From NCBI GenBank assembly GCA_949318235.1, contig OX439131.1, positions 15,841,434 to 15,905,433 on the forward strand: a stretch of 64,000 nt of DNA, written 5' to 3'. The notes under the pieces are model-generated. The model made no database searches and was not told where the DNA came from. It saw nothing but the letters and a program-made list of their open reading frames with translations. The stretch's first letter is position 1. Each line of letters opens with the position of its first letter. Of the stretch, positions 11,583 through 26,700 are shown in pieces. A program made the position numbers and the translations under genes. Source of the DNA: Ecdyonurus torrentis (lineage: Eukaryota; Arthropoda; Insecta; Ephemeroptera; Heptageniidae).

Positions 11583-13148
11583 GTAATTACTGGAAGCTCC
11601 AAAACTAAAAACACGAAAACAATTACTTAATGTTATTTCATCAACCTTTTCAAATTGTTAATTTGAACGTCCCATATACCTCTTTTCATTCACATAATAA
11701 CATTTGAGTATTTGCAGCAACTTCTTAGTTTCACATTTTTCTCATAAGTTAACATGGAAAAAAGTTTGAGTTTTTGCTATTTTCGCCAAAATAACATACT
11801 TAACGCCAATGAAAATAATCGGGCAGGCTAGAGGTTGGCAAGCGGGGCAACTTGGAAGTACAAGCACCACAGCTGCTTCTTTTATAGTTAAATTTGTAAT
11901 TACTGGAAGCTCTAAAACAAAAAGTACGAAAACAATTATTTAATGTTATTTCATCAACCTTTTCAAATTGTTAATTTGAACCTCCCATATACCTCTTTTC
12001 ATTCACATAATAACATTTGAGTATTTGCAGCAACTTCTTAGTTTCACATTTTTCCCATAAGTTAATATGGAAAAAAGTTTGAGTTTTTCTTATTTTGGCC
12101 AAAATAACATACTTAACGCCAATGAAAGTAATCGGGCAGGCTAGAGGTTGGCGAGCGAGGCAACTTGGAAGTACAAGCACCACAGCTGCTACTTTTATAG
12201 TTAAATTTGTAATTACTGGAAGCTCTAAAACAAAAAGTACGAAAACAATTACTTAATGTTATTTAATCAACCTTTTCAAATTGTTGATTTGAACTTCCCA
12301 TATACCTCTTTTCATTCACATAATAACATTTGAGTATTTGCAGCAACTTCATAGTTTCTAATTTTTTCCATAAGTTAACATGGAAAAAAGTTTGAGTTTT
12401 TCCTTATTTTGGCCAAAATAACATACTAAACGCCAATGAAAGTAATCGGGCAGGCTACAGGTCGGCGAGCGAGGCAACTTGGAAGTACAAGCACCACAGC
12501 TGCTTCTTTTATAGTTAAATTTGTAATTACTGGAAGCTCCAAAACAAAAAGTACGAAAACAATTACTTAATGTTATTTCATCAACCTTTTCAAATTGTTG
12601 ATTTGAACCTCCCATATACCTCTTTTCATTCACATAATAACATTTGAGTATTTGCAGCAACTTCATAGTTTCACATTTTTTCCATAAGTTAACATGGAAA
12701 AAAGTTTGAGTTTTTCTTATTTTGGCCAAAATAACATACTAAACGCCAAAGAAAGTAATCAGGCAGGCTAGAGGTCGGCAAGCGAGGCAACTTGGAAGTA
12801 CAAGCACCACAGCTGCTTCTTTTATAGTTAAATTTGTAATTACTAGAAGCTCCAAAACAAAAAACACGAAAACAATTACTTAATGTTATTTCATCAACCT
12901 TTTCAAATTGTTAATTTGAACCTCCCATATACCTCTTTTCATTCACATAATAACATTTGAGTATTTACAGCAACTTATTAGTTTCACATTTTTCTCATAA
13001 GTTAACATGGAAAAAAGTTTGAGTTTTTGCTATTTTCGACAAAATAACATACTTAACGCAAATAAAAGTAATCGGGCAGGCTAGAGGTTGGCAAGCGAGG
13101 CAACTTGGAAGTACAAGCACCACAGCTGCTTCTTTTATAGTTAAATTT
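11583..13148 (+). repeat. 5-monomer HOR, first copy in beta (1,566 bp)
   Basis: Monomers 38-42, equivalent to 1253-2818. The next copy starts at 13149. One difference from alpha is T instead of C at 11939 (alpha 1609), shared with gamma at 29154. Confidence 0.88.
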
Positions 13149-14714
13149 GTAATTACTGGAAGCTCCAAAACTAAAAACACGAAAACAATTACTTAATGTT
13201 ATTTCATCAACCTTTTCAAATTGTTAATTTGAACCTCCCATATACCTCTTTTCATTCACATAATAACATTTGAGTATTTGCAGCAACTTCTTAGTTTCAC
13301 ATTTTTCTCATAAGTTAACATGGAAAAAAGTTTGAGTTTTTGCTATTTTCGCCAAAATAACATACTTAACGCCAATGAAAATAATCGGGCAGGCTAGAGG
13401 TTGGCAAGCGGGGCAACTTGGAAGTACAAGCACCACAGCTGCTTCTTTTATAGTTAAATTTGTAATTACTGGAAGCTCTAAAACAAAAAGTACGAAAACA
13501 ATTACTTAATGTTATTTCATCAACCTTTTCAAATTGTTAATTTGAACCTCCCATATACCTCTTTTCATTCACATAATAACATTTGAGTATTTGCAGCAAC
13601 TTCTTAGTTTCACATTTTTCCCATAAGTTAATATGGAAAAAAGTTTGAGTTTTTCTTATTTTGGCCAAAATAACATACTTAACGCCAATGAAAGTAATCG
13701 GGCAGGCTAGAGGTTGGCGAGCGAGGCAACTTGGAAGTACAAGCACCACAGCTGCTACTTTTATAGTTAAATTTGTAATTACTGGAAGCTCTAAAACAAA
13801 AAGTACGAAAACAATTACTTAATGTTATTTAATCAACCTTTTCAAATTGTTGATTTGAACTTCCCATATACCTCTTTTCATTCACATAATAACATTTGAG
13901 TATTTGCAGCAACTTCATAGTTTCTAATTTTTTCCATAAGTTAACATGGAAAAAAGTTTGAGTTTTTCCTTATTTTGGCCAAAATAACATACTAAACGCC
14001 AATGAAAGTAATCGGGCAGGCTACAGGTCGGCGAGCGAGGCAACTTGGAAGTACAAGCACCACAGCTGCTTCTTTTATAGTTAAATTTGTAATTACTGGA
14101 AGCTCCAAAACAAAAAGTACGAAAACAATTACTTAATGTTATTTCATCAACCTTTTCAAATTGTTGATTTGAACCTCCCATATACCTCTTTTCATTCACA
14201 TAATAACATTTGAGTATTTGCAGCAACTTCATAGTTTCACATTTTTTCCATAAGTTAACATGGAAAAAAGTTTGAGTTTTTCTTATTTTGGCCAAAATAA
14301 CATACTAAACGCCAAAGAAAGTAATCAGGCAGGCTAGAGGTCGGCAAGCGAGGCAACTTGGAAGTACAAGCACCACAGCTGCTTCTTTTATAGTTAAATT
14401 TGTAATTACTAGAAGCTCCAAAACAAAAAACACGAAAACAATTACTTAATGTTATTTCATCAACCTTTTCAAATTGTTAATTTGAACCTCCCATATACCT
14501 CTTTTCATTCACATAATAACATTTGAGTATTTACAGCAACTTATTAGTTTCACATTTTTCTCATAAGTTAACATGGAAAAAAGTTTGAGTTTTTGCTATT
14601 TTCGACAAAATAACATACTTAACGCAAATAAAAGTAATCGGGCAGGCTAGAGGTTGGCAAGCGAGGCAACTTGGAAGTACAAGCACCACAGCTGCTTCTT
14701 TTATAGTTAAATTT
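13149..14714 (+). repeat. 5-monomer HOR, second copy in beta (1,566 bp)
   Basis: Monomers 43-47, a full tandem duplicate of 11583-13148. Of this copy alpha keeps only three monomers, and delta has only a single copy of the unit. Confidence 0.88.
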
Positions 14715-17700
14715 GTAATTACTGGAAGCTCTAAAACAAAAAGTACGAAAACAATTACTTAATGTTATTTCATCAACCTTTTCAAATTGTTAATTTGAAC
14801 CTCCCATATACCTCTTTTCATTCACATAATAACATTTGAGTATTTGCAGCAACTTCTTATTTTCACATTTTTCCCATAAGTTAACATGGAAAGAAGTTTG
14901 AGTTTTTCTTATTTTGGCCAAAATAACATACTAAACGCCAATGAAAGTAATCGGGCAGGCTAGAGGTCAGCGAGCGAGGCAACTTGGAAGTACAAGCACC
15001 ACAGCTGCTTCTTTTATAGTTAAATTTGTAATTACTGGAAGCTCCAAAACAAAAAACACGAAAACAATTACTTAATGTTATTTCATCAACCTTTTCAAAT
15101 TGTTAATTTGAACCTCCCATATACCTCTTTTCATTCACATAATAACATTTGAGTATTTGCAGCAACTTCTTAGTTTCACATTTTTCTCATAAGTTAACAT
15201 GGAAAAAAGTTTGAGTTTTTGCTATTTTCGCCAAAATAACATACTTAACGCCAATGAAAATAATCGGGCAGGCTAGAGGTTGGCAAGCGGGGCAACTTGG
15301 AAGTACAAGCACCACAGCTGCTTCTTTTATAGTTAAATTTGTAATTACTGGAAGCTCTAAAACAAAAAGTACGAAAACAATTACTTAATGTTATTTCATC
15401 AACCTTTTCAAATTGTTAATTTGAACCTCCCATATACCTCTTTTCATTCACATAATAACATTTGAGTATTTGCAGCAACTTCTTATTTTCACATTTTTCC
15501 CATAAGTTAATATGGAAAAAAGTTTGAGTTTTTCTTATTTTGGCCAAAATAACAAACTTAACGCCAATGAAAGTAATCGGGCAGGCTAGAGGTTGGCGAG
15601 CGAGGCAACTTGGAAGTACAAGCACCACAGCTGCTACTTTTATAGTTAAATTTGTAATTACTGGAAGCTCCAAAACAAAAAGTACGAAAACAATTACTTA
15701 ATGTTATTTCATCAACCTTTTAAAATTGTTGATTTGAACCTCCCATATACCTCTTTTCATTCACATAATAACATTTGAGTATTTGCAGCAACTTCATAGT
15801 TTCTAATTTTTTCCATAAGTTAACATGGAAAAAAGTTTGAGTTTTTCTTATTTTGGCCAAAATAACATACTAAACGCCAATGAAAGTAATCGGGCAGGCT
15901 ACAGGTCGGCGAGCGAGGCAACTTGGAAGTACAAGCACCACAGCTGCTTCTTTTATAGTTAAATTTGTAATTACTGGAAGCTCCAAAACAAAAAGTACGA
16001 AAACAATTACTTAATGTTATTTCATCAACCTTTTCAAATTGTTGATTTGAACCTCCCATATACCTCTTTTCATTCACATAATAACATTTGAGTATTTGCA
16101 GCAACTTCATAGTTTCACATTTTTTCCATAAGTTAACATGGAAAAAAGTTTGAGTTTTTCTTATTTTGGCCAAAATAACATACTAAACGCCAAAAAAAGT
16201 AATCAGGCAGGCTAGAGGTCGGCGAGCGAGGCAACTTGGAAGTACAAGCACCACAGCTGCTTCTTTTATAGTCAAATTTGTAATTACTAGAAGCTCCAAA
16301 ACAAAAAACACGATAACAATTACTTAATGTTATTTCATCAACCTTTTCAAATTGTTAATTTGAACCTCCCATATACCTCTTTTCATTCACATAATAACAT
16401 TTGAGTATTTACAGCAACTTCTTAGTTTCACATTTTTCTCATAAGTTAACATGGAAAAAAGTTTAGGTTTTTGCTATTTTCGCCAAAATAACATACTTAA
16501 CGCTAATAAAAGTAATCGGGCAGGCTAGAGGTTGGCAAGCGAGGCAACTTGGAAGTACAAGCACCACAGCTGCTTCTTTTATAGTTAAATTTGTAATTAC
16601 TGGAAGCTCTAAAACAAAAAGTACGAAAACATTTACCTAATGTTATTTCATCAACCTTTTCAAATTGTTAATTTGAACCTCCCATATACCTCTTTTCATT
16701 CACATAATAACATTTGAGTATTTGCAGCAACTTCTTATTTTCACATTTTTCCCATAAGTTAACATGGAAAAAAGTTTGAGTTTTTCTTATTTTGGCCAAA
16801 ATAACATACTAAACGCTAATGAAAGTAATCGGGCAGGCTAGAGGTCAGCGAGCGAGGCAACTTGGAAGTACAAGCACCACAGCTGCTTCTTTTATAGTTA
16901 AATTTGTAATTACTGGAAGCTCTAAAACAAAAAGTACGAAAACAATTACTTAATGTTATTTCATCAACCTTTTCAAATTGTTGATTTGAACCTCCCATAT
17001 ACCTCTTTTCATTCACATAATAACATTTAAGTATTTGCAGCAACTTCTTAGTTTCACATTTTTGCCATAAGTTAACATGGAAAAAAGTTTGAGTTTTTCT
17101 TATTTTGGCCAAAATAACATACTAAACGCAAATGAAAGTAATCGGGCAGGCTAGAGGTTGGCGAGTGAGGCAACTTGGAAGTACAAGCACCACAGCTGCT
17201 ACTTTTATAGTTAAATTTGTAATTACTGGAAGCTCCAAAACAAAAAGTACGAAAACAATTACTTAATGTTATTTCATCAACCTTTTCAAATTGTTAATTT
17301 GAACCTCCCATATACCTCTTTTCATTCACATAATAACATTTGAGTATTTGCAGCAACTTCTTAGTTTCACATTTTTCTCATAAGTTAACATGGAAAAAAG
17401 TTTGAGTTTTTCTTATTTTGGCCAAAATAACATACTAAACGCCAATGAAAGTAATGGGGCAGGCTAGAGGTCGGCGAGCGAGGCAACTTGGAAGTACAAG
17501 CACCACAGCTGCTTCTTTTATAGTTAAATTTGTAATTACTGGAAGCTCCAGAACAAAAAGTACGAAAACAATTACTTAATGTTATTTCATCAACCTATTC
17601 AAATTGTTGATTTGAACCTCCCATATACCTCTTTTCATTCACATAATAACGTTTGAGTATTTGCAGCAACTTCATAGTTTCACATTTTTTCCATAAGTTA

Positions 17701-17844
17701 ACATGGAAAAAAGTTTGAGTTTTTCTTATTTTGGCCAAAATAACATACTAAACACCAATGAAAGTAATCGGGCAGGCTAGAGGTCGGCGAGCGAGGCAAC
17801 TTGGAAGTACAAGCACCACAGCTGCTTCTTTTATAGTTAAATTT
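14089..17844 (+). repeat. 12-monomer block present in beta and gamma, missing in alpha
   Basis: Monomers 46-57 (3,756 bp). Unique tags include gtcaaatttg near 16271, acgataac near 16311, gtttaggttt near 16461, ttttgccataag near 17062 and taatggggc near 17453. Gamma carries the equivalent at about 31304-35059, and part of the block seeds the rearranged region of delta. Confidence 0.83.
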
Positions 17845-20800
17845 GTAATTACTGGAAGCTCCAAAACAAAAAGTACGAAAACAATTACTTAATGTTATTT
17901 CATCAACCTTTTCAAATTGTTAATTTGAACCTCCCATATACCTCTTTTTATTCACATAATAACATTTGAGTATTTGCAGCAACTTCTTAGTTTCACATTT
18001 TTCCCATAAGTTATTATGGAAAAAAGTTTGAGTTTTTGCTATTTTCGCCAAAATAACATACTTAACGCCAATGAAAGTAATCGGGCAGGCTAGAGGTCGG
18101 TGAGCGAGGCAACTTGGAAGTACAAGCACCACAGCTGCTTCTTTTTTAAATAAATTTGTAATTACTGGAAGCTCCAAAACAAAAATTACGAAAACAATTA
18201 CTTAATGTTATTTCATCAACCTTTTCAAATTGTTAATTTGAACCTCCCATATACCTCTTTTCATTCACATAATAACATTTGAGTATTTGCAGCAACTTCA
18301 TAGTTTCACATTTTTCTCATAAGTTAACATGGAAAAAAGTTTGAGTTTTTGCTATTTTCGCCAAAATAACATACTTAACGCAAATGAAAGTAATCGGGCA
18401 GGCTAGAGGTCGGCGAGCGAGGCAACTTGGAAGTACAAGCACCACAGCTGCTTCTTTTATAGTTAAATTTGTAATTACTGGAAGCTCCAAAAAAAAAAAC
18501 ACGAAAACAATTACTTAATGTTATTTCATCAACCTTTTCAAATTGTTAATTTGAACCTCCCATATACCTCTTTTCATTCACATAATAACATTTGAGTATT
18601 TACAGCAACTTCTTAGTTTCACATTTTTCTCATAAGTTAACATGGAAAAAAGTTTGAATTTTTTGCTATTTTCGCCAAAATAACATTCTTAACGCCAATG
18701 AAAGTAATCGGGCAGGCTAGAGGTCGGCGAGCGAGGCAACTTGGAAGTACAAGCACCACAGCTGCTTCTTTTATAGTTAAATTTGTAATTACTGGAAGCT
18801 CTAAAACAAAAAGTACGAAAACAATTACTTAATGTTATTTCATCAACCTTTTCAAATTGTTAATTTGAACCTCCCATATACCTCTTTTCATTCACATAAT
18901 AACATTTGAGTATTTGCAGCAACTTCTTATTTTCACATTTTTCCCATAAGTTAACATGGAAAAAAGTTTGAGTTTTTCTTATTTTAGCCAAAATAACATA
19001 CTAAACTCCAATAAAAGTAATCGGGCAGGCTAGAGGTCGGCGAGCGAGGCAACTTGGAAGTACAAGCACCACAGCTGCTTCTTTTATAAATAAATTTGTA
19101 ATTACTGGAAGCTCCAAAACAAAAAGTACGAAAACAATTACTTAATGTTATTTCATCAATCTTTTCAAATTGTTGATTTGAACCTCCCATATACCTCTTT
19201 TCATTCACATAATAACATATGAGTATTTGCAGCAACTTCATAGTTTCACATTTTTTCCATAAGTTAACATGGAAAAAAGTTTGAGTTTTTCTTATTTTGG
19301 CCAAAATAACATACTAAACGCCAATGAAAGTAATCGGGCAGGCTAGAGGTCGGCGAGGAAGGCAACTTGGAAGTACAAGCACCACAGCTGCTTCTTTTAT
19401 AGTTAAATTTGTAATTACTGGAAGCTCCAAAACAAAAAGTACGAAAACAATTACTTAATGTTATTTCATCAACCTTTTCAAATTGTTAATTTGAACCTCC
19501 CATATACCTCTTTTCATTCACATAATAACATTTGAGTATTTGCAGCAACTTCTTAGTTTCACATTTTTCCCATAAGTTAATATGGAAAAAAGTTTGAGTT
19601 TTTCTTATTTTGGCCAAAATAACATACTTAACGCCGATAAAAGTAATCGGGCAGGCTAGAGGTCGGCGAGCGAGGCAACTTGGAAGTACAAGCACCACAG
19701 CTGCTACTTTTATAGTTAAATTTGTAATTACTGGAAGCTCCAAAACAAAAAGTACGAAAACAATTACTTAATGTTATTTCATCAACCTTTTCAAATTGTT
19801 AATTTGAACCTCCCATATACCTCTTTTCATTCACATAATAACATTTGAGTATTTGCAACAACTTCTTAGTTTCACATTTTTCTCATAAGTTAACATGGAA
19901 AAAAGTTTGAGTTTTTGCTATTTTTGCCAAAATAACATACTTAACGCCAATGAAAGTAATCGGGCAGGCTAGAGGTTGGCAAGCGAGGCAACTTGGAAGT
20001 ACAAGCACCACAGCTGCTTCTTTTATAGTTAAATTTGTAATTACTGGGAGCTCTAAAACAAAAAGTATGAAAACAAATTATTAATGTTATTTCATCAACC
20101 TTTTCAAATTGTTAATTTAAACCTCCCATATACCTCTTTCCATTCACATAATAACATTTGAGTATTTGCAGCAACTTCATAGTTTCACATTTTTCCCATA
20201 AGTTAATATGGAAAAAAGTTTGAGTTTTTCTTATTTTGGCCAAAATAACATACTTAACGCCAATGAAAGTAATCGGGCAGGCTAGAGGTCGGCGAGCGAG
20301 GCAACTTGGAAGTACAAGCACCACAGCTGCTACTTTTATAGTTAAATTTGTAATTACTGGAAGCTCCAAAACAAAAAGTACGAAAACAATTACTTAATGT
20401 TATTTCATCAACCTTTTCAAATTGTTGATTTGAACCTCCCATATACCTCTTTTCATTCACATAATAACATTTGAGTATTTGCAGCAACTACTTAGTTTCA
20501 CATTTTTTCCATAAGTTAACATTGAAAAAAGTTTGAGTTTTTGTTATTTTCGCCAAAATAACATACTTAACGCCAATGAAAGTAATCGGGCAGGCTAGAG
20601 GTTGGCAAGCGAGGCAACTTGGAAGTACAAGCACCACAGCTGCTTCTTTTATAGTTAAATTTGTAATTACTGGAAGCTCTAAAACAAAAACTACGAAAAC
20701 AATTACTTAATGTTATTTCATCAACCTTTTCAAATTGTTAATTTGAACCTCCCATTTACCTCTTTTCATTCACATAATAACATTTGAGTATTTGCAGCAA

Positions 20801-20975
20801 CTTCTTATTTTCACATTTTTCCCATAAGTTAATATGGAAAAAAGTTTGAGTTTTTCTTATTTTGGCCAAAATAACATAATTAACGCCAATGAAAGTAATC
20901 GGGCAGGCTAGAGGTCGGCGAGCGAGGCAACTTGGAAGTACAAGCACCACAGCTGCTACTTTTATAGTTAAATTT

Positions 20976-22853
20976 GTAATTACTGGAAGCTCCAAAATAA
21001 AAAGTACGAAAACAATTACTTAATGTTATTTCATCAACCTTTTCAAATTGTTGATTTGAACCTCCCATATACCTCTTTTCATTCACATAATAACATTTGA
21101 GTATTTGCAGCAACTTTATAGTTTCACATTTTTTCCATAAGTTAACATGGAAAAAAGTTTGAGTTTTTCTTATTTTGGCCAAAATAACATACTAAACGCC
21201 AATGAAAGTAATCGGGCAGGCTAGAGATTGGCGAGCTAGGCAACTTGGAAGTACAAGCACCACAGCTGCTTCTTTTATAGTTAAATTTGTAATTACTGGA
21301 AGCTCCAAAACAAAAAACACGAAAACAATTACTTAATGTTATTTCATCAACCTTTTCAAATTGTTAATTTGAACCTCCCATATACCTCTTTTCATTTACA
21401 TAATAACATTTGAGTATTTGCAGCAACTTCTTAGTTTCACATTTTTCTCATAAGTTAACATGGAAAAAAGTTTGAGTTTTTGCTATTTTTGCCAAAATAA
21501 CATACTTAACGCCAATGAAAGTAATCGGGCAGGCTAGAGGTTGGCAAGCGAGGCAACTTGGAAGTACAAGCACCACAGCTGCTTCTTTTATAGTTAAATT
21601 TGTAATTACTGGAAGCTCTAAAACAAAAAGTATGAAAACAAATACTTAATGTTATTTCATCAACCTTTTCAAATTGTTAATTTGAACCTCCCATATACCT
21701 CTTTTCATTCACATAATAACATTTGAGTATTTGCAGCAACTTCATAGTTTCACATTTTTCCCATAAGTTAATATGGAAAAAAGTTTGAGTTTTTCTTATT
21801 TTGGCCAAAATAACATACTTAACGCCAATGAAAGTAATCGGGCAGGCTAGAGGTCGGCGAGCGAGGCAACTTGGAAGTACAAGCACCACAGCTGCTACTT
21901 TTATAGTTAAATTTGTAATTACTGGAAGCTCCAAAACAAAAAGTACGAAAACAATTACTTAATGTTATTTCATCAACCTTTTCAAATTGTTGATTTGAAC
22001 CTCCCATATACCTCTTTTCATTCACATAATAACATTTGAGTATTTGCAGCAACTTTATAGTTTCACATTTTTTCCATAAGTTAACATGGAAAAAAGTTTG
22101 AGTTTTTCTTATTTTGGCCAAAATAACATACTAAACGCCAATGAAAGTAATCGGGCAGGCTAGAGATTGGCGAGCAAGGCAACTTGGAAGTACAAGCACC
22201 ACAGCTGCTTCTTTTATAGTTAAATTTGTAATTACTGGAAGCTCCAAAACAAAAAACACGAAAACAATTACTTAATGTTATTTCATCAACCTTTTCAAAT
22301 TGTTAATTTGAACCTCCCATATACCTCTTTTCATTCACATAATAACATTTGAGTATTTGCAGCAACTTCTTAGTTTCACATTTTTCTCATAAGTTAACAT
22401 GGAAAAAAGTTTGAGTTTTTGCTATTTTTGCCAAAATAACATACTTAACGCCAATGAAAGTTATCGGGCAGGCTAGAGGTTGGCAAGCGAGGCAACTTGG
22501 AAGTACAAGCACCACAGCTGCTTCTTTTATAGTTAAATTTGTAATTACTGGAAGCTCTAAAACAAAAAGTATGAAAACAAATACTTAATGTTATTTCATC
22601 AACCTTTTCAAATTGTTAATTTGAACCTCCCATATACCTCTTTTCATTCACATAATAACATTTGAGTATTTGCAGCAACTTCATAGTTTCACATTTTTCC
22701 CATAAGTTAATATGGAAAAAAGTTTGAGTTTTTCTTATTTTGGCCAAAATAACATACTTAACGCCAATGAAAGTAATCGGGCAGGCTAGAGGTCGGCGAG
22801 CGAGGCAACTTGGAAGTACAAGCACCACAGCTGCTACTTTTATAGTTAAATTT
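20976..22853 (+). repeat. 3-monomer HOR, two copies (939 bp each)
   Basis: Monomers 68-70 (20976-21914) repeat as 71-73 (21915-22853). The three types in order are aactttatag with gagattggcgagc, then aacacg with gctatttttgcc, then agtatgaaaacaaatac with aatatgg. The second copy ends in the monomer with cacgtcat at about 22964. Equivalent pairs occur in gamma at 42888-44765. Confidence 0.86.
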
Positions 22854-23478
22854 GTAATTACTGGAAGCTCCAAAACAAAAAGTACGAAAACAATTACTTA
22901 ATGTTATTTCATCAACCTTTTCAAATTGTTGATTTGAACCTCCCACATACCTCTTTTCATTCACGTCATAACATTTGAGTATTTGCAGCAACTTCTTATT
23001 TTCACATTTTTCCCATAAGTTAACATGGAAAAAAGTTTGAGTTTTTCTTATTTTGGCCAAAATAACATACTAAACGCCAATGAAAGTAATCGGGCAGGCT
23101 ACAGGTCGGCGAGTGAGGCAACTTGGAAGTACAAGCACCACAGCTGCTACTTTTATAGTTAAATTTGTAATTACTGGAAGCTCCAAAACAAAAAGTACGA
23201 AAACAATTACTTAATGTTATTTCATCAACCTTTTCAAATTGTTGATTTGAACCTCCCATATACCTCTTTTCATTCACATAATAACATTTGAGTATTTGCA
23301 GCAACTTCTTATTTTCACATTTTTCCCATAAGTTAACATGGAAAAAGTTTGAGTTTTTCTTATTTTGGCCAAAATAACATACTAAACGGCAATGAAATTA
23401 ATCGGGCAGGCTAGAGGTCGGCGAGCGAGGCAACTTGGAAGTACAAGCACCACAGCTGCTTCTTTTATAGTTAAATTT

Positions 23479-23791
23479 GTAATTACTGGAAGCTCCAAAA
23501 CAAAAAGTACGAAAACAATTACTTAATGTTATTTCATCAACCTTTTCAAATTGTTTATTTGAACCTCCCATATACCTCTTTTCATTCACATAATAACATT
23601 TGAGTATTTGCAGCAACTACTTAGTTTCACATTTTTTCCATAAGTTAACATTTAAAAAAGTTTGAGTTTTTGTTATTTTGGCCAAAATAACATACTTAAC
23701 GCCAATGAAAGTAATCGGGCAGGCTAGAGGTTGGCAAGCGAGGCAACTTGGAAGTACAAGCACCACAGCTGCTTCTTTTATAGTTAAATTT
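23479..23791 (+). repeat. Hybrid monomer 76 (exchange junction within beta)
   Basis: The 5' part carries gtttattt at 23556, as in the monomer at 10018. The 3' part carries agcaactac at 23619 and gttattttggcc, as in the monomer at 6264. Crossover therefore lies between 23556 and 23619. The hybrid starts a second 12-monomer tail that copies 6577-10330 at an offset of 17,215. Confidence 0.85.
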
Positions 23792-26700
23792 GTAATTACT
23801 GGAAGCTCTAAAACAAAAACTACGAAAACAATTACTTAATGTTATTTCATCAACCTTTTCAAATTGTTAATTTGAACCTCCCATTTACTTCTTTTCATTC
23901 ACATAATAACATTTGAGTATTTGCAGCAACTTCTTATTTTCACATTTTTCCCATAAGTTAATATGGAAAAAAGTTTGAGTTTTTCTTATTTTGGCCAAAA
24001 TAACATAATTAACGCCAATGAAAGTAATCGGGCAGGCTAGAGGTCGGCGAGCGAGGCAACTTGGAAGTACAAGCACCACAGCTGCTACTTTTATAGTTAA
24101 ATTTGTAATTACTGGAAGCTCCAAAACAAAAAGTACGAAAACAATTACTTAATGTTATTTCATCAACCTTTTCAAATTGTTGATTTGAACCTCCCATATA
24201 CCTCTTTTCATTCACATAATAACATTTGAGTATTTGCAGCAACTTTATAGTTTCACATTTTTTCCATAAGTTAACATGGAAAAAAGTTTGAGTTTTTCTT
24301 ATTTTGGCCAAAATAACATACTAAACGCCAATGAAAGTAATCGGGCAGGCTAGAGATTGGCGAGCAAGGCAACTTGGAAGTACAAGCACCACAGCTGCTT
24401 CTTTTATAGTTAAATTTGTAATTACTGGAAGCTCCAAAACAAAAAACACGAAAACAATTACTTAATGTTATTTCATCAACCTTTTCAAATTGTTAATTTG
24501 AACCTCCCATATACCTCTTTTCATTCACATAATAACATTTGAGTATTTGCAGCAACTTCTTAGTTTCACATTTTTCTCATAAGTTAACATGGAAAAAAGT
24601 TTCAGTTTTTGCTATTTTTGCCAAAATAACATACTTAACGCCAATGAAAGTAATCGGGCAGGCTAGAGGTTGGCAAGCGAGGCAACTTGGAAGTACAAGC
24701 ACCACAGCTGCTTCTTTTATAGTTAAATTTGTAATTACTGGAAGCTCTAAAACAAAAAGTATGAAAACAAATACTTAATGTTATTTCATCAACCTTTTCA
24801 AATTGTTAATTTGAACCTCCCATATACCTCTTTTCATTCACATAATAACATTTGAGTATTTGCAGCAACTTCATAGTTTCACATTTTTCCCATAAGTTAA
24901 TATGGAAAAAAGTTTGAGTTTTTCTTATTTTGGCCAAAATAACATACTTAACGCCAATGAAAGTAATCGGGCAGGCTAGAGGTCGGCGAGCGAGGCAACT
25001 TGGAAGTACAAGCACCACAGCTGCTACTTTTATAGTTAAATTTGTAATTACTGGAAGCTCCAAAACAAAAAGTACGAAAACAATTACTTAATGTTATTTC
25101 ATCAACCTTTTCAAATTGTTGATTTGAACCTCCCACATACCTCTTTTCATTCACGTAATAACATTTGAGTATTTGCAGCAACTTCTTATTTTCACATTTT
25201 TCCCATAAGTTAACATGGAAAAAAGTTCGAGTTTTTCTTATTTTGGCCAAAATAACATACTAAACGCCAATGAAAGTAATCGGGCAGGCTACAGGTCGGC
25301 GAGTGAGGCAACTTGGAAGTACAAGCACCACAGCTGCTACTTTTATAGTTAAATTTGTAATTACTGGAAGCTCCAAAACAAAAAGTACGAAAACAATTAC
25401 TTAATGTTATTTCATCAACCTTTTCAAATTGTTAATTTGAACCTCCCATTTACCTCTTTTCATTCACATAATAACATTTGAGTATTTGCAGCAACTTCTT
25501 ATTTTCACATTTTTCCCATAAGTTAATATGGAAAAAAGTTTGAGTTTTTTTTATTTTGGCCAAAATAACATAATTAACGCCAATGAAAGTAATCGGGCAG
25601 GCTAGAGGTCGGCGAGCGAGGCAACTTGGAAGTACAAGCACCACAGCTGCTACTTTTATAGTTAAATTTGTAATTACTGGAAGCTCCAAAACAAAAAGTA
25701 CGAAAACAATTACTTAATGTTATTTCATCAACCTTTTCAAATTGTTGATTTGAACCTCCCATATACCTCTTTTCATTCACATAATAACATTTGAGTATTT
25801 GCAGCAACTTTATAGTTTCACATTTTTTCCATAAGTTAACATGGAAAAAAGTTTGAGTTTTTCTTATTTTGGCCAAAATAACATACTAAACGCCAATGAA
25901 AGTAATCGGGCAGGCTAGAGATTGGCGAGCAAGGCAACTTGGAAGTACAAGCACCACAGCTGCTTCTTTTATAGTTAAATTTGTAATTACTGGAAGCTCC
26001 AAAACAAAAAACACGAAAACAATTACTTAATGTTATTTCATCAACCTTTTCAAATTGTTAATTTGAACCTCCCATATACCTCTTTTCATTCACATAATAA
26101 CATTTGAGTATTTGCAGCAACTTCTTAGTTTCACATTTTCTCATAAGTTAACATGGAAAAAAGTTTGAGTTTTTGCTATTTTTGCCAAAATAACATACTT
26201 AACGCCAATGAAAGTAATTGGGCAGGCTAGAGGTTGGCAAGCGAGGCAACTTGGAAGTACAAGCACCACAGCTGCTTCTTTTATAGTTAAATTTGTAATT
26301 ACTGGAAGCTCTAAAACAAAAAGTATGAAAACAAATACTTAATGTTATTTCATCAACCTTTTCAAATTGTTAATTTGAACCTCCCATATACCTCTTTTCA
26401 TTCACATAATAACATTTTAGTATTTGCAGCAACTTCATAGTTTCACATTTTTCCCATAAGTTAATATGGAAAAAAGTTTGAGTTTTTCTTATTTTGGCCA
26501 AAATAACATACTTAACGCCAATGAAAGTAATCAGGCAGGCTAGAGGTCGGCGAGCGAGGCAACTTGGAAGTACAAGCACCAGAACTGCTACTTTTATAGT
26601 TAAATTTGTAATTACTGGAAGCTCCAAAACAAAAAGTACGAAAACAATTACTTAATGTTATTTCATCAACCTTTTCAAATTGTTGATTTGAACCTCCCAC

